Counted from the stretch's first letter, positions 14,333-25,485 are shown. The stretch is DNA of 64,000 bases from Botryosphaeria dothidea (GCA_011503125.2 WWBZ02000062.1:3749357-3813356), one strand, 5' to 3'. Translations and numbers: made by a program. The notes: a model not told the origin generated them from the sequence alone.

Positions 14333-16794
14333 GAAGTCCTATAGAATTATCTCTTTACTAAACTACTTAGAAAAAGTTCTAGAGCGTATTATAGCTAAGA
14401 GGCTAGGCTATCTTATAGAGAAAACTACTCTACTAGACCCCTTATAAATAGAAGAAAGATTAAAGAAGTCTACCGTAGACGCCGCTCTTTTACTAACGAA
14501 TTTAGTAGAGGAAAATAAGGCTAAAGAGCTAAAAATCTCTACTTTATTCTTAGATATAAAAGAAGCCTTCGACTACGTTATCTAAGAGTAACTACTAGCT
14601 ATAATAGCTAGAATAGACTTTCTCGTTAGCCTCTTAGCGTAGATAAGGTTCTTTCTAAACTAGCGAAGGCTTCGGTTAAGTTTTAATAGAGAAATAGAAG
14701 AATTTAGTAAGATAGAAACTAGTATTCCGCAAGGAAGCCTAGTCTCCCCTATACTTTTTCTAATATATATCCGCGAACTCTTCCCCGAACGGCTTAAGAG
14801 ATAAATAATCTTTTTATCTTATATAGACGATATCTCGTTAACTACTAGTTCTACTAGCTAGAAAACGAATATATCTATCTTAGAAAAAGGTATAGATTAG
14901 GAGAGAATAGCGCGGTAGAATTCGACTTATTAAAGACGGAGTTAATCTACTTTAGTAAGGAGAAAAAAGCCCGTATTTCTAGTCTTAAACTACCCTCCGA
15001 GGACGTTATAGAATCTAAAAATCTAGTCCGTTAGCTAGGCGTTTTCTTTAACCCCCTACTTACTTTTAAAGAGTACGTATCTATAAGAGTAAGCTAGGTA
15101 AGGTCCGCCTTTTACCGGCTATCTAGACTCGCGAATATAGAGCGAGGGTTAAGCCCCTACGCCGTTAGATAACTTTATCTAGCGTGCGTAAACTCCGTTC
15201 TAGACTACGTATACGAAATCTACTAGAAAAACTAACTCGCATTTAAACGATAAGCTACTCTATTATAGAATCTAGCCCTTCGAAAGATTCTAGGGGTTTT
15301 TAAAACCGCCCCGATTATTCCGCTAGAGCTAGAAGCCGCTATCCTACCCCCCGAGGCACGTTTTAACGCGAAAATTCGGAATTACGCGCTTAGAACGTTA
15401 AAACTCGATAAAACCTATCCTATAAAAGCTACGCTTAATAGAATAGAACTAGAAGAACCGTACGAAAGAGCTAGTACACGGCTAGAAAAACTAAAAGAAT
15501 TTCTTCTATCTAATCCCCTCGGTCTCGACGAGGAACTAGATTTCTTTTATTTTTCTTCGTAGAACTAAGAAACCTCTTATACGGTTAGAATCTCTAGTAA
15601 ATCTAAGGAAGAAGAGGTAAAAGAATACTTAACCCTTCTTAAAAACCCTCCCTAAAATCTAATAACTATATATTCCGACGCTAGTTCTATTTCTAATAAA
15701 ACGGAAATCGGAGTTAGAATAGTAGTAGATAAGGGAAGCCTATCTAAAGAGGAGTAAACGAGAAAAGTTCTAAACTTAGGACCTAATTTACTAGTCTATA
15801 ACGAAGAACTCGAAGGTATAACTAGTGCCCTAGAGCTCGCCGTTAAGAATAGATACTCCTCGAAAGATATTAGAGTCTACGCGGATAACTAGGCCGCCCT
15901 CTATAGGCTTAAATCTCTATCCGGAAACTTCGGATAAGCGTGCTAAATAAGAGCCCTACGCGCGGCTAGAACGCTAAGAGAAAGGGATAATATAACTACC
16001 TTAGAATAGGTTCCCGGCTACCGGAATATAGTAGGAAACGAAGAAGCTAATTCCCTAGCAAAGTACGCGGTAAAATACCCTCTAAAAACTAAAGAATCTA
16101 GCCTAGCTTTCTACCGAATGCTAGTAAAGTAAGAACTAGATAAGGAGTAGCTCTTTAAAGCGGAAAAGCTTAAGAAACTAGCCCGAGAATCCTCCTATTT
16201 AAAAACGTTTAGTTAGAAAATAAGGAAAAAGCTAAATCTTCCTCCTACGGAGCGGGAAATAGCCTCCGTCTTTTACTAACTAAAAGTAGGACACGGCTAC
16301 TTTAAGTCCTACCTATATAGGTTCTCCTACGCGGAAACGGACCTATATACGTACGGAACGGCTAAATAAACCCCTAGATACCTTATACTAGGATGTTCTC
16401 TTTATAAAGCCCCCCGGCTTAAAATAAAAGAACGCCTAGAGATACTACGCCCTAGCCTTAATTTAGTTTTAAATACCCGAGAAGGTATTCTAGCTATACT
16501 AGAATATCTAAAAGAAACGAGGATCGCTACGCGGAAATAGCGCCTTAACGAACTATTCGAGAAGATTTAAAATACCTACTTATCCGCTTACGCTTCTTAT
16601 CTACTACTTCTTTAAACTCTCTTACTTTTCTTAGTATTAGTTATCTCGAAAGCCTAGATCTAACCGTTTCTTTTCTCTAACGTGCCTTTATCTTTCTCGA
16701 AACTACGTACCCCCTAGAAAGCTCCTTTAAATAGGGCCGTCTAGATAGTTTTTAACTTAGAGTAGACGTAAAATAAATTAATTAATTAATTAAT
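14333..16794 (+). mobile_element. LINE-F: 5'-truncated RIPed LINE with RT and RNase H, (TTAA)n tail
   Basis: This 2.46-kb insertion is flanked by a perfect 13-bp TSD, ctaaaccgccgcc (14,320-14,332 and 16,795-16,807). RT motifs include YLEKVLERIIAKRLGY (about 14,365), LFLDIKEAFDYV (about 14,545) and YIDDIS (about 14,820). RNase H follows (YSDASSIS at about 15,670; ELEGITSALELA at about 15,805). A His/Cys-rich C-terminal tract typical of Tad1/I elements lies near 16,260-16,420. Its TTAA-repeat tail shows a family different from LINE-D and LINE-E. It keeps somewhat more CpA/TpG than its host, so it may have been RIPed less or later. Confidence 0.85.
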
Positions 16795-17815
16795 CTAAAC
16801 CGCCGCCTCTTTTATATACGAGATTTTCTAATAGATATTATCTCTAACCGAGGTAGCGCTATAGACTTCTATATCTATAGAAGAACTATAGAACGATATA
16901 ATATAAAGATTAAAATATTAACTATCTTTTACCTCTAGACTAACGGCTAGAGCGAGAGCTCTATTAAAGGTCTTAAAAAGTATCTTCGGATATATATTAA
17001 CTACGCGTAAGATAACTAGATCGACTTTCTATCTAAAGCTAAATTTATAGCTAATATATATATTAGCGTATTAACTAGTATATCGCTATTCTTTATCGAT
17101 AACGAATTCTATCTACGTACTAGCTTAGAGCTTATAAAAATCTATTAGAGTACTAGAAAAGTAGAAGTAATTAGAATAGACTAGTTAGTTAAAAGATTAA
17201 ATACTATAAGAAGCTTCCTGTAAGAATAACTAGTCTAGATATAAAAAAAATAAGTCCGCTACGTAGATAAATTTCGCTAGCTATACTCTACTTTCCGTAT
17301 AGGCGATAAAGTATTTATTAACGCCTAAGACTTTAACCTAGAACGGAATAGTAAGTTTTTCTTACTAAAGAATCTTAGTCCGTAGAAAATTACTAGGTTA
17401 ATTAACGATAAAGTATACGAAGTTACTATACTTTCTTATATATAAGAGAAAGAAATTTTTTCTATATTTTACTTCTAGAAGCTATATCTTATTCTAAATA
17501 ATCTATACCTAAGTTAGATCTAGAAGTCTAGCCTAGTATACGTAATCTTTAATAAAAACGAGAATAAAATTTATAAGAAGTAAAAAGTACTAGAGGTAGT
17601 AAATTACTAAAATTTAAGATATAGAGTATAGTATAAGATTATCTTTATAGATAACTAAGATAAGTAAAACTTTAATCCTCTATAGTAATACTAGGGTAAC
17701 TATAAGAATACTTCTAATAAAATTCGTAAGTACTATATATACTATAAGAACGCGCCTAAGCTACCCGAATTTTTTAAAAAGCTTAGCGGACCTCGCTTAG
17801 AGAAGAGAAAGATAG
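16795..17815 (+). pseudogene. Gypsy-B integrase core and chromodomain-like end, RIP-destroyed
   Basis: After the LINE-F target repeat the integrase continues with a block recognisable as the second catalytic Asp region (IISNRGSA) and the usual ESSIKGLKKYLRIYINY stretch. A GPY-like region (about 17,280-17,500) and a chromodomain-like end (VLEVVNY, then YKIIFIDN at about 17,585-17,660) follow. Many stops are present. The chromodomain places Gypsy-B among the chromoviruses, but in a different family from the 40-kb element. Confidence 0.7.
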
Positions 17816-18047
17816 TATTAGACTTCTTAAGCGCTACTATTCTAAGTAACTAAATAGATATTTAATAGTAACTAAAGGCTCTAACTTTACTAAGAATAAC
17901 TTAGTTAAATACTAAGATATAGGCCTAGCGCTAAGCGACTAGATATATTTATTCTTCGCTCTCTCTTTCTAGACTCTCTTTTCTTTCTTTTTATATATAG
18001 ATTTTTAGTTAAAAATAATACTATTATTTCGGCTTTACTATCTTATA
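17816..18047 (+). repeat. 3' LTR of Gypsy-B (232 bp)
   Basis: It matches the 5' LTR at 4,003-4,234 apart from RIP-type differences, and is followed by the taagt TSD. Confidence 0.8.
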
Positions 18048-18052
18048 TAAGT

Positions 18053-19505
18053 TTAGTAAACTATATCTAGTTAAAAGACGAGAAATAGCTTAGATTTCTT
18101 AGCCTATTTAGCTCTCTCTTAGTTAGCTTTTTTTTTTTAAATCTCTTTTTTAGTCTAAACGTTAACTAGTTAGTTTAAAGCTATATCTTAGCCGTAGAAA
18201 TATCTTCTCTATATCTTTTTAGTACCGCTAGGCGGGCCTTAGTAGTCTTAGTCTAACGGGCTTTACGCGTTAGATAGAAGTTATTTTAGGCCGTATACTC
18301 TTAGTTATAGTTTATATATTACGTCTTCTCTTTAGAGTACTTATAGATATTATATATCTTAGTATATTAGCCGTATCTATTCTTTCTTCTATAGTAGATA
18401 GAGATATAACTATAATTCTAGTACTTAAAGTACTAAATTACTATAAAGATTATACTATAGTACTTTACTATATAAAGAGTATAGTTACTAATAAGTTCTT
18501 TAGTAATAATTTAGTTAGCTATTTTAGAATCTATAGTACTAAGAATAATAACTAAATATATTTTTTTTTTTAGAAGCTTTCTTTTTAGCTAGGCTAACTT
18601 ACTAATATATAGTTCTAAATATAGAAATAAATTTTAATTCTAAAGAGTTTAGGCGGCCTAAAGATTTTTAATATTAATATCTTTAAGAGAAACGTTATAG
18701 ACTAGTACTAAGTAGAACTACTAGTTAAAACGAACTTTTCTATTTAGTTTTATAGTCTATTTCTAATTCTAGAGAAGAACTACTCTAGTCTAAGTATTAG
18801 ATATAAAAAGTTTAATATCTCTACTAGAAAGCTTCTTAGCTACTAGTACTCTTTTATAAGCTAAGCTTTTCTTTATCTAAATTTTTTTAATAATAGTCTC
18901 GTTAGTAAGATTAGTAATCTTCTATCTATTAGTTTTATCTAAAAAATATAGAGTAAGCTTAGTAGTAGTTAGAGAGATAAAGAGTTTTAGAGCTACTTAG
19001 ACTATAATATTAGCTTAACTAAGTATTATAGACGTAAGAATAGTCTAGAGTTAACTAATTATCTTTTAAATCTATTAAATCTTCTTAAAAATATTCTTAA
19101 GGCCTAGCTTTTTAGTAGTCGCCTTTTAATAAATAGTAATATAATCTTAAAAGATTATCTTAGTAATATTAAGAAAATTTTTTATCTAGCTAGAGAGAAC
19201 TAAAGAGAGACTAGCGAATATTTATAAAGCTTAGAGAAAAGTATCTACTATTTTTAAAACTTTTTTAACGTATTCTACGCTATACTAAGTATTTTATAAT
19301 TTATTAAAGATACGCTATAATTAAGTAGAGATAGTTACTAAAGAAAGCTATTCGCCTCTTTCTACGGCTTCTATATTAATTATAATGCGACTATAGCTAC
19401 TCTAAGTAGTATTTTAAATCTCGTTAAATCTAGAAGAGTTTCTAAAGCTCTCTTTTAGCGCCGTAGCTTAGAGTCGATTTTTTAGCGTAGTTATATTTTT
19501 TATCT
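18053..19505 (-). mobile_element. LINE-C, 5' part (minus strand), RIPed
   Basis: The reverse complement matches LINE-E from its 5' end (about 7,174) to about 8,636. Together with 3,671-3,997 this is one LINE split by Gypsy-B. Its 5' end sits at about 19,500, next to Gypsy-C gag sequence, which was therefore its target. No frame is open. Confidence 0.75.
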
Positions 19506-20340
19506 TTTAACGATAATATTTAGCTTTATAAAGAGTTTTAAATAGCTATTTAAGAGAAATAAAAATAAAAGTAACTACTAAGAGAGCTAAGCTAATAGAA
19601 ATACTATTTTATATTTTATTAATCTTCTCTTCTTTAGTAAAATTAGTAAAAAACTAAAGTATATATAAGTAGGCGTAGTAAAAGTTTACCGTCTTTTTCT
19701 CGTTTTATTTAGTAAGAATAAAGTTATTAATAGCTTTTTTCTTTACGATATTTATTCTATATATCTTTTCTAACTTTTTTAAGAAATCTAGAGCTATCTA
19801 GTAGCTATTAATATACGGGCGTATTATAACGGTAATTAAATTAGTAAGACGAGAGTAGATATAGTAAATTATTAACTTTTAATTTTTTTAGAAGAAGTTC
19901 TCTTCGACTTTAAGCTTAAAAATTATATTATTTTTAAAGTTAATAAAAGCGTAGATATTAGTAGAGATAAGCTTATTAATATTTCTTATAAGTATCTTCT
20001 ATAAGTCTTAATAAGAGAGAATTCTTTATAAGATAGTAGTTTTCTTTCTTAGTTAACGTTCCTAGTTAAAACTATAAATATTAATATTAGAAAGAATATC
20101 TATATAAGAATTAGTAATATTCTTAGTTAGAAGGTTATTTTCTTAAATAAGCCGGCTAATCTTATTATTACTTTCTTTAATAACTCTATTAAATCTAGTA
20201 ATTATCTTCTTATAGATCTACTTAAGTTTTTTATACTTATTCTAAAAAGAGGCGTAGGTTATATACTCTTTACTAGTAGCTATTTAAGTAACTTAGAGGA
20301 TATAATAGAACTTAGTACGCTAATTTACTATTACTATAGT
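19506..20340 (-). pseudogene. Gypsy-C gag fragment, RIP-destroyed
   Basis: This is collinear with Gypsy-A from about 1,915 to 2,740 on the same strand, so it is a third copy of that gypsy family. It is cut by LINE-C on the left and by the gypsy-G-family LTR at 20,341 on the right. Only RIPed remnants of gag are left. Confidence 0.65.
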
Positions 20341-21118
20341 TATTACGGTGGCGGGGTAGTATATTAGTAGGGTGTACTTCTACGGTAACCTAGCCTTTCT
20401 AGGGTGGCACAGGTTCTAAGTTCGAATCTTAGACCGCTTACCTACTCGTGGCATGTGCGTCCCACGTTAAAAGCACACGTACCCGCGTTCTCTCTGGCGG
20501 TAACAAGGGGGAGAAGGGCCAGCTAGGCGCTTCTGAAAATAAATTTTAAGAGCGCTTTACTAGCGCTTATAAATAGGTAAGCCGGGACTTCTTACGGCTT
20601 AGTCTTAAGATTTACAGTCACCTCTCTCTATAGTTCCTCCCTCTTAGCTACTCTTCCTACTTTAGACACCGCTACCGGTATATAGAAAAAAACCATACTA
20701 AATAGAGTATCTACGGATACTACCATTATAGATAGGGAAGGTTTTTACCCGGGCTATCCCAAGAAAGTAGCCACGGTTTCCCCTTCCATATATACCCTTA
20801 CAGATAGCCACAGCTGCATGGACCCTTCGGGGAGCTAAATCAGCTTAATTGAATTTATCTATCTATCTATCTATAGTTATTACGGTTTGAACCCTAAGGG
20901 TGCCTTAGATGGATCCTGCGGCGAGACCTTGGGTTGAGAGGACCCTGAAGCTCAACAAGAAAACTCTGCAACTCGCTACCAGCAAAAGGAACCCTAGAGA
21001 GATATATAAGCAGCGCTATCTTGCTTAAAACCTTGCTTCCTTTTCTCTTTAGCTTAGTCTTCTCGTAGATAGTAATGCCACTGTATTTCCGCGAGTGCAC
21101 CGGATGCAAGCCATCACA
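20341..21118 (+). repeat. Solo LTR of the gypsy-G family, interrupted by a SINE
   Basis: The segments 20,341-20,348 and 20,886-21,118 (about 241 bp together) match, in opposite orientation, the LTR at 30,780-31,018. Both copies start at TNTTACGG and end at gccatcaca, which fixes the borders. Here the initial TG has become TA. A TATA-like atatataag lies at about 21,001-21,010. No matching TSD is visible, so the copy may come from recombination between elements. Confidence 0.75.
20349..20870 (+). mobile_element. tRNA-derived SINE (copy 1) with ATCT tail and TSD of up to 15 bp
   Basis: The element is flanked by the direct repeat ctatagttattacgg (20,334-20,348 and 20,871-20,885). Its 5' part resembles a tRNA. 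A perfect T-arm is present at 20,416-20,432 (ctaag / loop ttcgaat / cttag), serving as the B box, and an A-box-like tract lies at about 20,352-20,370. The 3' end has a CCC-TTCG-GGG stem-loop and an (ATCT)n tail that resemble the 3' end of LINE-D and LINE-E. It is much less RIPed than the DNA to its left. RNA polymerase III transcription and LINE-driven mobility are inferred from the family. Confidence 0.75.
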
Positions 21119-21875
21119 GTACGGCTCTACTAGCCGTGCGGGAGCTTAGTTTCTATAGTATTTTTTTCCGTACGGGCTTCCTGTCCTTAGGGTACTAAAG
21201 TCCGTATAGCCTAGGGTTCGTAACACTTATAAAGAGCTTACGTAAATTTCGTCTTCTATATCTTAGTTATTTCTATAGCTAGTAGTACGTCGTCTTTCTC
21301 TAATATTTCTTTTAGGAGCCTTTGATTAAGATCTAGTAACTATTTAGTTGTTTAATAGGACTATAGTTAATTGGCGGCGCCCGCGGTATGGTAGGGGTTC
21401 CGGATTAGGAGCCATAGTTTCACGTATAGTGCCAAGCCTGTGCTTTGACTACTAGGGGAAGAATTTTGCGTCTAGTAAATATAGAAGGCTCTATAAGATA
21501 GCCCCGCCTAGCGGCCGCGCCTCGGCGCTACAGGCTTTGCTGCTGAGTTAACGTGGTGTGGCCGCTGTGCGCTTTCTTTTGCTAGTGGTTTGGTCCCTGG
21601 CCGAGCCTTGGTTAGTAGTTTGTTTTCCCGTGCGTGTTGGTCCTTTTTCGCTGGAACAAGTGATTCTTGATGGACCAATCTGGCCTTTGATTGATTCTTT
21701 CCCTAGGATAGAGACGCACCCTTCAGTTCCTAACGGTCAACTGGATGTGAAGGTTCCCTTTCATGATTTCCCGGAAATCTCATCCTGTGTACTTTACAGC
21801 AAAGCTATGTCTTTCTGTTGAACAGCGCGAGAGAGAATGGACGCTGCTGGCCCTCTAAATTGATTGCTGATCTGT
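21119..21875. other. No gene recognised
   Basis: This stretch has mixed composition and no credible coding frame. An 87-codon plus-strand frame at 21,558-21,821 has no recognisable motif and is not called as a gene. Confidence 0.4.
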
Positions 21876-21955
21876 GATTAGTTCGCAAATACCAGATGAT
21901 GAGTGGCATGAGGAGGAGGGTCGGTGACCCGGTACCCTCTTATATAGTAGCTATA
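21876..21955 (+). repeat. Dispersed repeat R1, copy 1
   Basis: About 80 bp matching 28,660-28,740. The shared parts include ggttcgcaaata, gatgatgagtgg or its RIPed form, and the block gtgacccggtaccctcttat. It is probably part of an LTR, but the full element is not defined here. Confidence 0.55.
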
Positions 21956-22880
21956 TAACAACTTTTCGGTGTTGATCCTTAGTTCGACTAGACCCTGTTC
22001 CTCCCAACAAATTATATTCCAACACTCTATCACTTGCACCGCCTCGGCTAATTTTTCATCGACACCGGTGACCTCTCCTTCAACGACGCTGAGGAAGACA
22101 TATTGGTACTACTAGGCACAAGACTAAGAGACGCGCTAGATGGATGCCGCGACTGGCAACAAGGAGGCTCGTCCTGTGCGGAAGCGCCCGCACGCAATCC
22201 TGCTCGAGATCTGGGTGCTCTGCCTCTGCAATGCAACTATGAGCGGAATGCCGCCCTACTTCTTTCTTCCCGTGGCCTTGCCATTGTCCTCTACTTCTAC
22301 TCCTCTTTCCTGCTTTTGATGCGACTCACCCATATCCAATGGCCTCGCTATACACCTGATCAAAACTTGTTGGCTGGCCTTCCTGGCCTGCTTTCGGCAT
22401 AAAGTATCCCGTAGACCTCAAAATAACCTGCATGTCATCTGTCAGAGCGTATTCATCCATGTGATTCCTCGCTCGTCCCTCACGCGTGCATCTGAGCCTC
22501 CTATTGGCGGTTTCTCCTTTGCATTTGCAATGGAGAAGAGAGGGATACCAGGCCATTTTCACAACCGCTATTTTCAGCCCCGAACAAAGCCAGCTCGCCA
22601 GCTCAACGGGGAATCGGCTTCCACATTGCCTATGGGGTAAAACTATTTGAGCCCTTTACTTGCAATCACATTCTCTCATTAACCATTTCGAAAATGTTCC
22701 ACCTCGACACCACCAGCCTTCTTGCAAGCACCATCGGCCTTCGACTACACTCCATCTTCACGCCAACTTGCAATCCACACGCAACCAGGGAAATAAGAAA
22801 AGGAAAAAATCACCGCATCCCACCGACAAAAAAAACAATCCTTCCATCGCCCGCTCTCGTTCAGACCATGTCTCTGCCCC
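21956..22880. other. Intergenic, possible degraded coding remnant
   Basis: A frame at 22,103-22,402 on the plus strand (LRDALDGC, then a hydrophobic stretch) looks mildly coding-like. It has no ATG context or family I recognise. The remainder, including the AT-rich 22,560-22,880, shows nothing. Confidence 0.25.
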
Positions 22881-24308
22881 TCAGGCACCATTTCCCTCCT
22901 CACCGGCGGTCAAGCGCAATTGTCTCCTCATGCGGCGGGCCAACACGTCTCCAGCGGCTACGGCTACCAATCCTCCTCCCTGCTCGGCGCGGTCCACGAG
23001 CTGCTGCACGTCGCGGGCGGCAGCGTCGGCGTAGGCCGTCTTGGCCCAGGCGTGGATCTCGTTGACCCAATGCACCAGCTTCCTGACGGCCCTGTCGTCC
23101 ACGAGGCGGCCGCCCGAGAGGCGAGTGGTGCGGCAGCCGGCCCAGCCTCGGTCGCGAGTTGTTCTTGGCGTCAGGCAGAAGACGACGAAGCACGGGCCGG
23201 CGATGACGATGGCGTAGTGGCGGAGGCAGAGGTCCAAATTACCGTCGCTCTCGCCTGGATGCTGCTGCTGCTGCTGCTGTCCGGCGGTGGTGGCCTCGGC
23301 GTGCAGGCGCCAGCGGTTGTACAGCGCGATGGCGCCCGCGCCCGCCAGCTCGTGCTCGCCCCGCGCCAGCTCCGCCTCGCTGCTCTTGACGGCCACGCTG
23401 AGGTACGGACAGAAGCCGTTAGTGCTAACGTACACGTGCGGCTGTAGGTCGTCACTCGTCAAGTCGTCGGCGCGCGTCGCCGTGCCGGGCGTGCGGCCGT
23501 GCCAGAGCCAGTACGAGATGTCGGGCGAGACGGAGATGGGGGGTGCCACGGCGGGCATATCTTCCGTACAGTCCTCGTCGGGAAGCAGCGGCGGCGGAGC
23601 GAGCCACCTACGCTTAGGGTCGTTCTCGTCGGTGGCGCTGCCGGGCGTGAAGTCCTGCCTTAGGTGCCGCTTTACGAGTAGGGAGGTCTCGAAAGGCGAA
23701 GGAGCAGGCTGGCGTGGGCGCTCGGCGCGGAAGAAGCGGTCGAGGGCGATGGCAAGGTAGGAGAGCTCCCGCTGCGGAGGCGGCGGCGGCGGCTCCTGGG
23801 CGTGCTGTAGGTACTCGAGTCGGGTATCTTGGATGACCTCAGAGTCGTGGGCATCGAGCCATAACGTCGGGCTGCTGCTTAGAACAACATTCCGGGCGGC
23901 GTAGAACTCCCTTGCCGTTATGCCTCGAGTGAGCGCAACGTCGACTTGGAAGTGGCGGAAGGCGTCTATCGAGGGGTAGGAGTGATGGGTGGATATGTGA
24001 ATGCCGCGCGGCTGGAGCATGAGCTCGAGAAAGCGCTTGGTACCAGGCTGGGGCACACGAGCCGATCGCCGCCTTGGCCGCCTTGAGGAGTCATCATCCC
24101 TGTCCTCGGTGTCGGCGTAGCTTTCCGTCGGCTCGCTGGCGGCGTTGAAGATGAGGTTGAAGTGGTTGTGGGCCATGACTCTTAATCGACGAGCTCTGTC
24201 AGTGCGCACAAGGCTCCACAAGTAGGTGATCTTCTCTGGCTCTGTCTCTGGAATGTCCGTCGGGTAAGCGCTCGTGGAAGTGGGCCCTGATCTGTCGCTG
24301 CGAGGCAT
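22881..24308 (-). CDS. Fungal protein with DUF7924-like / PD-(D/E)XK nuclease-like domain
   Basis: This intact 475-codon frame starts at the ATG at 24,306-24,308 (MPRSDRSG). The frame stays open upstream to about 24,520 without another ATG, so a 5' exon is possible. The C-terminal third resembles the fungal DUF7924 family: CPYLSVAVK at about residues 301-308, LYNRWRLH, CLRHYAIVIAG, a WAGC motif near 389-392 and WVNEIHAW near 414-421. Six-residue proline and glutamine runs sit in the linkers; the CAG/CTG run lies at about 23,260-23,280. The acidic-x-Lys pair expected of an active nuclease fold appears as VAVK, so catalysis is doubtful. Codons rich in CpA/TpG show that RIP has not touched it. 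The family call is from memory; the function is unknown. Confidence 0.6.
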   Translation of the reverse strand: MPRSDRSGPTSTSAYPTDIPETEPEKITYLWSLVRTDRARRLRVMAHNHFNLIFNAASEPTESYADTEDRDDDSSRRPRRRSARVPQPGTKRFLELMLQPRGIHISTHHSYPSIDAFRHFQVDVALTRGITAREFYAARNVVLSSSPTLWLDAHDSEVIQDTRLEYLQHAQEPPPPPPQRELSYLAIALDRFFRAERPRQPAPSPFETSLLVKRHLRQDFTPGSATDENDPKRRWLAPPPLLPDEDCTEDMPAVAPPISVSPDISYWLWHGRTPGTATRADDLTSDDLQPHVYVSTNGFCPYLSVAVKSSEAELARGEHELAGAGAIALYNRWRLHAEATTAGQQQQQQHPGESDGNLDLCLRHYAIVIAGPCFVVFCLTPRTTRDRGWAGCRTTRLSGGRLVDDRAVRKLVHWVNEIHAWAKTAYADAAARDVQQLVDRAEQGGGLVAVAAGDVLARRMRRQLRLTAGEEGNGA

Positions 24309-24370
24309 GCTTCTTAAACTGTCGTTCAACCTTGCTTGTTGACGGAAACCTTTTGTTCGTGCAAATAAGT

Positions 24371-24893
24371 TTAACTTTGCTTGTTCTTGTCTGGAAACCG
24401 ATTGTCCGCGTGGGTGAGTTCGGCTCTGCTTGTTAGTGCGGCTTGCTTGAGTAAAGCTCTGTGGAGGTTGGTTAAGGAAAGCTGATGGACAAGATGAGAT
24501 AACGTCACATATGGTAACACTTCTTTATTGTTACTAACACCAACCATCACCACAAAGGTGACACTGGTGTTATAGGTTGTGATGAAGCATAGGAGGACGT
24601 CATAGTCTTGAAAAACTCGCCTTGCTCGCCTCGGAGCTACCTGAGTTTTTCGTTGCAGATCTCTTTCCAGGTCGCTTAGCAATTTTTGTTTCCTCAACCG
24701 CCCGCCCACCTTGGTCCTGGCCTCGAGACTAGACATTGCGTGATGTATGCTCGTGTATTGTCCTGTGAAGGCGGATGCTTGAGGAATGCTTGCTGTAGAC
24801 GTGGCCGGGGGCAGTACACGGTAGGTGCGGGTCAGCGGCTGGGATACGGAAGTAGATGAATAATTAGGGTAGCTACTCTTCTTATCCATCACC
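24371..24893 (-). CDS. Possible separate small gene or 5' exon of the DUF7924-like gene
   Basis: A frame beginning MDKKSSYPNYSS (ATG at about 24,893) runs to a stop at 24,371. It has a Ser/Thr/Pro-rich start and a basic middle (GGRLRKQKLLSDLERDLQRK) and no recognised domain. It ends just before the DUF7924-like frame on the same strand. A branch-like actaac followed by aagcag (about 24,431-24,444) and GT-containing candidate donor sites could splice part of it into that gene. The intron cannot be fixed by eye. Confidence 0.3.
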
Positions 24894-25024
24894 GGCTGTA
24901 AATTCCGCGGCAAGGCTCTGGTTGATTTTGATGGATACAATATACGAAGATTAGCGCTGATCGAGCGAGTTCTATGCGTCTGAGCAGCGAGTAATGGACG
25001 GGTTGTGTCCCGAATTGCAGGCAA

Positions 25025-25485
25025 AAAGGCATGTCGGCACTATGACATTCGAGGCATTGTAAGAAGTGTATTGTAGTGTATCGCTTCTGGAGAAGGAGTG
25101 TTGTTACAACCAATCGAAGAACATGCCCCGTTGCTCCTCCTACAACAAAATACACCTTGAGACTAAGCCTGTGACCAATCGTTGACAAAGGATGCAACTA
25201 GGTGTATTTCCGCTCGATCCCTCGATTCTCTCCCTGAGCCTTTTAGTCGCCGTCCACAGCCATTCTGCTGGGCTACGGGTGAACCCACCCCTCTACATGC
25301 TCCCGCTAATCCTCCAGCTAATCCTCCATAGCGCCACCCCCTACTCCTTATGTCGACGCTTCTCTCTATGCACCGCCGCAGCAAAGCGCATTAGTTCTAA
25401 GCTTGCAGCTCCACCACACGCACCACCTCTAAGTATCCGCATCTCCAGAGCTCTCCGGTTGTAAGTTCTTTCTTTCGCTGGCTAG
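25025..25485. other. Intergenic, no gene seen
   Basis: Short frames on both strands have no motif. The interval probably holds upstream sequence of the neighbouring minus-strand frames. Confidence 0.4.

Larger units (their letters stand above)
3998..18052 (+). mobile_element. Gypsy-B: full-length RIPed chromovirus with two nested LINEs, 5-bp TSD taagt
   Basis: The element lies between 232-bp LTRs (4,003-4,234 and 17,816-18,047) and is flanked by the direct repeat taagt at 3,998-4,002 and 18,048-18,052. The target was LINE-C. In order it carries gag, RT, RNase H, integrase and a chromodomain-like C-terminus. It is interrupted in RT by LINE-E (about 7,170-12,320) and in integrase by LINE-F (14,333-16,794). 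A purine-rich stretch before the 3' LTR at about 17,800-17,815 is the polypurine-tract candidate. Stops occur throughout. Confidence 0.85.

Noticed and set aside
20352..20440. tRNA-like sequence with perfect T-arm
   Set aside because: The acceptor and anticodon arms do not form a complete cloverleaf, and the unit is repeated with an ATCT tail and a TSD, so it is a SINE promoter and not a functional tRNA gene.
22103..22402. 99-codon plus-strand frame with hydrophobic stretch
   Set aside because: No family, no convincing start context, and a competing minus frame; too weak to call a gene.
24520..24600. Short inverted repeat accatcaccacaaaggtg-like near the 5' side of the DUF7924-like gene
   Set aside because: Imperfect and short; no reason to call a terminator or riboswitch.
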